A DNA stretch of 64,000 nt from Mytilus californianus (lineage: Eukaryota > Mollusca > Bivalvia > Mytilida > Mytilidae). The stretch lies in contig NW_026262668.1 of the NCBI RefSeq assembly GCF_021869535.1, forward strand, positions 64,572,058 to 64,636,057, read 5' to 3'. The notes beneath the pieces are model-generated. The model was not told the origin of the DNA and did not search any database. It saw only the letters and a program-made list of their open reading frames with translations. Positions 52,001-61,400 of the stretch are shown piece by piece. Numbering within the stretch: the stretch's first letter is position 1; each line of letters starts with the position of its first letter. The position numbers and the translations under genes are program-made.

Positions 52001-55000
52001 ACCTATCATAGGTCACCATACCATCATAATCAATTAATGAACAGTTCCTACACTGGATATTGACCTCTTAATCACACAACTTTTAAAAGGTATAAGTTTT
52101 TTGGAAAATATAACCAGATGAAAATGAACAGTTCCTACACTGGATATTGACCTCTTAATCACACAACTTTTAAAAGGTACAAGTTTTTTGGAAAATATAA
52201 CCAGATGAAGAAAGAGTGAAGAAATAAAACATCACCAACCTTTTAACCTATTTTTAGTGAGTCAAAGTCATTTACATTTTTACATTCATATTTTGTTTTT
52301 GATAAAGATGGCATATTTCTTTGTTTACACTCCTAGCAGTTCTCATTCTTTTCAAAGAAGAGGTGGACTAAGAAGATGAAATATGATGTACACAAAAATT
52401 TTAATACTACCTTATTACAGAAACATGATCAAGTATTAACATTTGTTTATAACCAAAACAAAATAGAGGCAGAAAATATTTGAATATTGTTTGCAGGATA
52501 TCAGAAGAAAATATTTTGTATTCTCTTTGTTCATAATAAAAACAGGACACTGAAAGACAATATTTCTATACCATATGTAATGCTTTAACGTCAAAATAAT
52601 AAACAAGGCATGTCTTTCCAAATATGAAAAGATCTATAACAAAGCTTACGGTCATAAGCTATTTCATAAAAGAATTTACCATTTCATAATAAAAGCAGAA
52701 TCTGTTAAAAATGAATTGTTGATAATTAACTTAAGTCTTGATGAATAAAAACTTACTCTTCCTCCTCTTGATCCAGGTGGACCTACCAATCCTGTGTCAC
52801 CAGTTAAACCCTAAAAAATATAATTACATATGATTACACCAGCTGAATGTGTTATTTTTGTGTTGTGTTAATTTTGTGATGTATTATCATGGTCTGTATT
52901 TTTGGTATTTTTGTCAAGTTTTAATTCGTGTATGAGCAAAATGCCTAATGTGTGCTTAATTTCCACTAACAACACTTATATACATATCATATGCTAATAG
53001 GCCATGGAGTTTCTACAAAAGAAGTCAAGCAGTTTTATTTTAGCAAAGTTTAATAATGAAATTATTATTCAAGATGACAACAAATTCTTAAAAGTAATAA
53101 AACTACTATGTGAGATCCTCTCAAAAGTAATTTTTTAAACTGTCCCAAACAATTTTTTTTGTATTTAAAGATCTGAGTGATCCATTGTTATGTATGAAAA
53201 TTCTTACGGTCAAACCTGGCGATCCAGGATTACCACGCTCTCCTATTGGTCCAGCTGGTCCCTAAAAGTAGTTCAATAGAAAATATATTCTAAAAATAAA
53301 TAATAATTCAGAAATAACTAAAAATAAATAATAATTCAGAAATATAACTAAAAATAAATAATAATTCAGAAATAACTAAAAGATATTATTGCAAATATTG
53401 ATGATTTCAAAATTTATCAACTCTCAAACAAATACAATATCTTTGAAACTTTCAATACTGCCCAATATCAATGCAATGCATATTTTGTCCATCATCAATA
53501 AAAAAAATTATAATCTTCAAGTACAGACATACATGCTTGTAAGAAGGAGAGACAGGTTAAGTGAATGCAATTACACCCTACAAAGAAATCAAATTATTTT
53601 ACTGTAAATTCACAGATATTTGTATGTAGCATATGATTTCCAGAAATCACAATTATTAATCTAATTTAAAGTATTTCATTAGCATCAATTGCACATCCAA
53701 CAATAATAACCGTACCCTATAAACAACTTTTCAGTTGATTAATTACCAGGAACTTCATTCAATTTTTCCTTTTTATGTTCTAATAGGAATTGCTTCATAT
53801 GCGATCTTTTTCACTCTGCTTGCTTTGAAGAAATCTTATGTCCAACCAGAGTTGTATAGTTTCCATATCAGAATTTGTTATAGAATTTTTGAGTGAAAAT
53901 AAGGGAACACTGCTAAGTTTTTAAGGACAGTCTGTATTTTTTAGATAATGCATACAACCATGTTATTACAGAGACACTTACAAGTAATCCTGGTTCTCCA
54001 GCAGGTCCAGGAGGTCCTCTCTCTCCAGCTGGTCCCCGTTTACCCATTGGTCCAGCGTTTCCTGGGAATCCTTGTTCACCCTATAATATATTGTCAAATA
54101 AAGTTATAAGAAGTTATCGTGATTTTTTATTAAGGCAAAAAATGTGACATAGGTTCGCAATAATAACAACGCTTTCATAATTTCAGTAATGTTTTCCTGC
54201 ACAAAATTTTTGCAATTGCATTTAAATTAGATTTCACATTTTTATCAGTAATTAGTGATTTACAATAATAAATGTACGTACTAACTTCTGAATTTACAAT
54301 ATGCAATATTAATTGAATAGTGAAATTGAAAATGTTCCTATTACTATCCACTTGGAATAAATTGTACACAATGATAAAAAAATGTACTGCTAAAACTGTA
54401 GATGTTTATAATACATTAAACAAAGGTCTCAGGTTCCATAAAACTTATTCTTTCTCTTTGGGTTCCTGTACACAATGATAAAAAATGTACTGCTAACATT
54501 GTAGGTATTTTTATTACATGAAACAAAGGTCTCAGGTTCCATAAAACTTACTCTGTCTCCTTGAGTTCCTGCCTCTCCTGGTGGTCCAGGCGTACCGGGA
54601 TCTCCTCCTCGACCAGGCTCTCCTGGGGCACCAGATATTCCAGCCAAACCCTAATGACCAAAAGATATGAATATCAATGTTAATCACTGCTTTTACTTAT
54701 CAAAGATTTCTCTTCAAAATTCAATTTATAAATCAGAATTGATAACAACTTCATTTGTTTATTCTGTCATGAAATGGTCATTATGGCTGACAAAAATAAA
54801 CTGTTATAAAAGCAGATCTAAGCATCTGATGAAATGGTCATCATGACCGACAAAAAAACTGTAATAAAGTAAAACATAATAAAAGCAGATCTCAGCATCT
54901 GATGAAATGGTCATCATGACCGACAAAAAACCTGTAATAAAGTAAAACGTTATAAAAGCAGATCTCAGCATCTGATATAGAGTTACTGACAAATTAAATA

Positions 55001-55375
55001 AATAGAAAAAAACAAAGCAGGTCAGGCCAAAAAAATACGTCTTATTTTCTGCCTCTCAACTGACCCTTTGAAGGACTACAAGTGGCGGCAATAGATCATA
55101 GGGTCCATTGGCCCAGGTGAGCTAAATATCCAGTGGTCATCCTTATTTTGACCCAAAGGTCTGTAACAAAGGTCTTTTAATAATATACTTACGGCACCAC
55201 CTGGTTCTCCTTGAATTCCTGGAGCTCCTCTTTCTCCTTGTGGTCCCTACAATTTAAAAATCTTACTTTGAGTACATATCTTATGGATGATAAACACCTT
55301 CAAATGGTTTTAATAACAAACTATTTTATCTTTCTATAAATTTTTATTTTAATCACCTAGTACAGAGTCTAATTT

Positions 55376-55409
<34 letters not shown>

Positions 55410-58400
55410 ATTCCAAATTACTGATATTTTTTGAGTTTTTTATATTAATTAATTGGTAATATCATTAATATTTTACAATTCAGAAAGCAGCTTTTATTTA
55501 ATCAATGGCTGGAATTTAAAGTTATGAGGATATGTTAGCAAATAGGATTATTCCACAATATTTTTATTTCATTTTACTAGTACCGGTAAGCAGTATTTTT
55601 GATTTGCAATTCTCTTTGAAATAAATGTCAAGAATGTCTAAACAAGCAACAAATGCTGAATTAGTCATTTGAGTCAAATCAGAGTTGACCATCAAAATGT
55701 ATGCTTACAGAGTTTCCAGGAGGTCCGACTGGTCCTCCATCTCCTTGTGGACCTCGTAGTCCTCTTGGTCCCGCTTGTCCTGGTGGTCCAGTCTCACCAT
55801 CTCGTCCACCTGGCCCCTGCAAATAAATATCAGATATATTCCATAAGGTATTTCTATTTCTATTTGATTATTTTTCTTAATGAAACAGCTGAATGAAAAC
55901 AGTCAAAACAGTTACTGCCAACAATTCACACAGAATCCTCAGTCATCATATTTCCAGACTTGAATGTCTAAAGTTACAAATGTAACAGGTTAAAAAATGG
56001 ATTGAAATAAATGACCTTATGTGGCAACAATGCTGGCAGCATTAAAGAAGCATAACCACTCATTTCAGAGAAATAATATCTGATGTTTGGTGACGGAGAT
56101 ACTTTTAGTGAATGTTATTTATGCTTTTTAATGATTTGCACAGGTCATATTAGTACAGTTTTCATCAAAATCATTGTACTGTAACAAATGTTCTTACCGG
56201 TTCACCTGGGAGACCACTTTGTCCATTCAAGCCAGGAGGTCCAGGAGGCCCTGAATTTCCTTGCTCTCCAGGTCGTCCATCTTTTCCACTTAGACCCTAG
56301 AATATCAAAATTATATGAGTAAGAAGTTATTCATTAATTTGGCAAATTATTAAGGCTTCATTGAAGTGGAGAACAGCTCCACTTGCATCACAAATAATAA
56401 CAAACAATTTAAAAACTGGCCAAAATGAATGAATTTCTTATCAGGTATATAATATCCTTTAATCTTAATTTTTTTCAAAAAGTGCTTTAAATTTAAATAA
56501 CAAATAGACCTATATTAAATTTCAAAGTAAAACCTATACAACCTTATTTATTTATATTGTAGTTTTGTCCATCTTTTCTTACTTTAACGCCAACCTTTTG
56601 GCGAAGTGTGACCTGAATATTATATTAGATTTATTTAGGAAAGTAATTTAAAATACCAGTATCTCTGTCTCTATGGTGAGGCTTAGTAGTGCTTAGGACT
56701 GGGTGAGATGTTTTAAAACTGTAGATTATTAAAGCTTATGAGCCAAGTAATTATTGACAAGAAATATACATAACTTACTGCTGGTCCTTGAGCTCCGGGC
56801 TTTCCTTCATTTCCAGTTTGTCCCATTGGTCCCTGTAAGAAAAATACAATCTGGCATAAAATTCCATAAAAATATTGAATTTAAATGGTATATGTAATTT
56901 GTTTCTTCAAAAGTAAAGTTGTTTATAATGCATATTTAGCTATAAATATTTAACTGTTTAAGTTGAAGTAACAAATATTACTTTATGCCTTATATATCAG
57001 GGACCATTTGCAAAATATTAGCAATTATTCTGCATGAAAGTGAAAATGATTTTGTTTGAAGATAAGGTCAAATATAAGAGGACTTACCCTTGGGCCTCCT
57101 GGTCCGGGTGATCCAGGTGTTCCAACTGTACCCTAAAATAGTTTCACAGAAAATACTCAACTTTGTTTACATATATAATGGATGTCCAACATTTTAGATA
57201 TGTCTCTATTAAACGATATGATCAAATTAGTCATCATACAAATAAATCAGCAAGTGCAATACTAATGATGTTGCCCTGTCTATATCAATACATTTTGGTC
57301 TATGTGCTTTACAGAAAATAACTAAATGTTGCCCACACCCATGCCAGAATGAAGGATCACTACATGTATGTTTTGCAGGTGAGACAAAATTGAATCTTGA
57401 TTGAGAAAAGTTGGGTTCATATATGATTTCCTGTTAAGGGCTATTCCATTAAAATGTATGTGGGAGGGTAGGAAGGGAAGTTTAATTTTTGAATGTGGGT
57501 CATGGGTCTTTGTTCAGTATGCATCTATAACCATTATACAAAATTATCTAAAAAATGGTTCTTGGTTGTAGGGATATTTTGAAAGTCCCTTCCTACCCTC
57601 CCACATACATTTTAATAGAATAGCCCTAATACATTTTCATCATATTTTGTTACTTTATATTATGTTCTATGTTTTGTCATATTATAAAATAAAAAATAGG
57701 AAATTTCCAGAATTTGCTTGTGATTTTTTTCCCATTTATATAACTGTTGCATTTCTGTTGATCAAAAATTGCAAGTACACAGAAAATGTTGTGGGACATA
57801 TCATGAAATGTTGGTGTTGATCTCTCAACAGCTCCAGTTCGAATCCAAAGGAGGGAAGGAGATAAAAAAAATATGTGAGTTTACTGTCACATGCTGAAAA
57901 AAATAGGTTCGGTAGGTCTTTTTTTTTATTAGGTGGCGGGAAGTTCAATTGTAGTTTCTTGACACAATTAGCTATAATACAGAGAAACAGAAGACACTAT
58001 AATGGTGCACATGCTTGTCTATCAGCTAGTTTTCTGGCACTGGAGGCTACCATTGTTGTTAAATACGTTAAATACCCGTATCCTTGACGGAAAAGGCAGG
58101 AATTTCTGCAATTTCCGGAAATTGCCGATAAAAAAGTTAGGGTCGCAGCGATAAAATGAGGGTCAGTCAGGTGACCGTAAACACACATTTTTTTTTTTTT
58201 TGGCCTAATGCAGTTCTAACATTGAAGGACTGAATATTCAAGATGGAAAAAGCAACATATAGACGGATAGTCTGCTAAAATTAAAACTAAAGATATCACA
58301 GCTTCATGAAAATCAATAAATGAATTATCATCTTACAACGTCTCCAGGTGATCCTTTCTCTCCCTCTTGTCCACGTTCTCCATCACGTCCTCTTGCGCCT

Positions 58401-61400
58401 GGGGGTCCTTGTGGTCCAGGGCCACCAGATGGTCCAGGTGATCCCTACAAAATATATTACCAATATTATAAGTGTCACCTACAAAAACTTTGTAACTGTT
58501 ATCTTTTTTTTCAGAGGATTTTAAGTCCAAGTCTAAGGTGCTAAACCTGACTTTTGGTAACCCTTACAAGAAAATTTAAAAAATGAGTTTCTGTTAATCA
58601 ATATTTCAGAAAAACTGATTGTAACTGGTACTGGACCAGTACAGTATGAGCTTGCAAGGAAAATAATTTCATTTCAATGCAGTATACTCTTTAACTTTAT
58701 TTTTTAGTCACCATGGTTCACACATAACATGATATGTACCAGTTATCACATTCATTATTCAGAATAATAATGTTGTTCATTATCAGCTCAGAGTCTTAAA
58801 ATGTAGTTTTTTTGCAAGTGTGTTGAGTGAAGAAGCTGAATAAAAGCCTCAAACTGTGCCAACAAACAATTTTTCAGATATCATCAAACTCTAGGAATCA
58901 GATTAGATTTGTCTGATTGTCATGGCCTCTTTTCAGGATCAAAACAAAAATTTGTTCTTTTACTAGCTTTTTGAAAGTCAACTTGGTGAAAACTAGTCAT
59001 GTGACTTCTATGATAAATCCTGGTCACAAATCTTGTGAAGGGCAGGACAAGTTGATGCAAATGTAATGTGAACCCCACTAAAAACAAATACTAATCAGCA
59101 TGCTAAAATACACCATCAGGTATATTTATTTATTAGAAAAGGTTAAAAATCCTTTAAAACTTCTGGTTCATTTATTTGTAATTTTTTTTGGTGAAAACCT
59201 ATTGTATTATACTCACTCTTTCTCCTGTTACACCAGCAGGTCCTGTTGGTCCTGGGATTCCTGGGGCACCCTAAATAAAACAATATGTATTTTAGTTTTT
59301 GATTTATTTCAAATGAAGATGTGATTGTTTCATACAAAAAAAAGTTTTGGTGTTTGTTTCTACAGTCTTTGTGTCAACAATAATAAACTGCTTCACTGAG
59401 CGCAGCTGGATACGCCCGCAGAGATCCAACTCTGAACAGTTGGGGCAAAAATGGACACAATATTCAAGCTTGATACAGGTCTGAATTTGGATTGTAATTA
59501 AATATTTGACATATTATAGGTTTCTGAATAAATGTAGTCAAAGAACTTGAAATTGGTTATATGAATTGAATTTATATTCAATTCGAGATTTCCTGCTGTT
59601 GTGCAATACACTGTGCTGTTGCGCAATACTTAGTAAATCTGTTGTCAGACTATAAACAAATAAAGTTCAATAACTTCTCAATGTTATATCAGAAATTTAT
59701 AAAAAAAACTAAAGGGAGGTTATCTTAATAGATATAAATCAGTCATCAAAGTTTAATGAAAACTGCTCTAAGCACTTTAAGGATATTGTCCAAAAACTTG
59801 AAAATCACCCCTTTTTTTATGAATAAAATCTTATAACTCGGAAACGTAAAATCTAAAATTTATAAAAATCAAAAGAGAGCTTACAACAATAGATATCAAC
59901 AATTTACCAAGGTTTCATAAAAAATGCTGAAAGCATTTTTGAGTTATTAATTTGTTGAAAACTGGAAAATCCCCCTTTTTATAATGAATAAAACCCCATA
60001 AATCAGAAACTTATAGTCTAACATTTATAAAAATCAAAAGGGAGCTCATGTCGATAGAATTAAACAATTCACCAAAGTTTCTTGCAAATTGGTGAAATTG
60101 TTTTTGAGTTATTGTCTGAAAACTGGAAGATCCCACCTTTTTTAATGAATAAAACTCAAAAATTCAGAAACAGTAAATCCAAAATTTATAAAAAACGAAA
60201 GGGAGCTCATGTCAATAGATATAAACAATTCACCAAAGTTTCATGCATATTGGTTAAAGCGTTTTTGAGTTAATGTCCGACATGTTGACGACGGACGGAC
60301 GGACAGACGGTCAACGGTATACCATAATACGTCCCGTAAACGGGCGTATAAAAATTGCCACAACTGAAAGTTAGTAGGCTATATACATGTTTTTTAAACA
60401 ACAAATCTTGTAACTGCATTAAAATTCACCAAAATGTATGATATATTTAGTAGTTGGTCTGGGTATATTTTTAGCAGAGATTAAAACTTCGTAAAATAAT
60501 TTAAAGAATTTTCTGAAAAAAAAATGATTAATGGATAGTCCAAAGGTTCATATGCACCACATGAACGTTAATTTTTTTAACATACCCTCTTTCCCTCTGC
60601 TCCAGCTAGCCCTGAAAGACCAGGATCACCTGGGGCACCAGGGTAGCCTCTTTCTCCGGGATCTCCATTACGTCCATCTTGTCCAGCTAACCCCTAAGAA
60701 GTAATTAAAACATTTATGTACAGGTATCAAAATGATGTAAATAACAATTTATCATGTAAAGATTTTAAAGAAATAAAATATTATTTTTGACCAGGGCTCA
60801 ATAAAAGATAATTGAGCTGGCCAGAAACTATAGAAGTTGAAGCATCATTGAGTTTAAGTAGATCCCTGCACGCCCTTATTTCTTCGAGTAATTACTGGAA
60901 ATGAACATCTGATAAATGAAATAAATTATCTGAAATTTTATTTTTCATCATCTTGAAAGCTATTGATGCCAGGAACATATATATTGATGGGAATTGACAC
61001 TACCTAATTATAGCCGATTTTATTGTCGAGTCATAGTTAATAAATGACACGATATGGAAACGGACATGTGTAAAATACGTACTCACTATTATCTTAATAA
61101 TTTTTGATAATATCAATAAAATGTCATTCAAACTAATTAATAAGTGATGCCAGTGTATTGAACTTGTAATCTGTCACTTCAAATTTGTCATAATGGTATT
61201 CATTTCATCACAGAAGGGTACAGAATGCAAACGGGGTAATAAAAACATGGCGCCGATGTCATTCCCAGTAACAACGAATTTCACAAAACCATTATAAAAC
61301 ACTTCATATCAAATAAATCATGCTTATATTGGTCATTTATATGACAAAATATATCTACTTTATGATAAAACTTGTATTTGTTGAACGTTTGGAAGTATGT

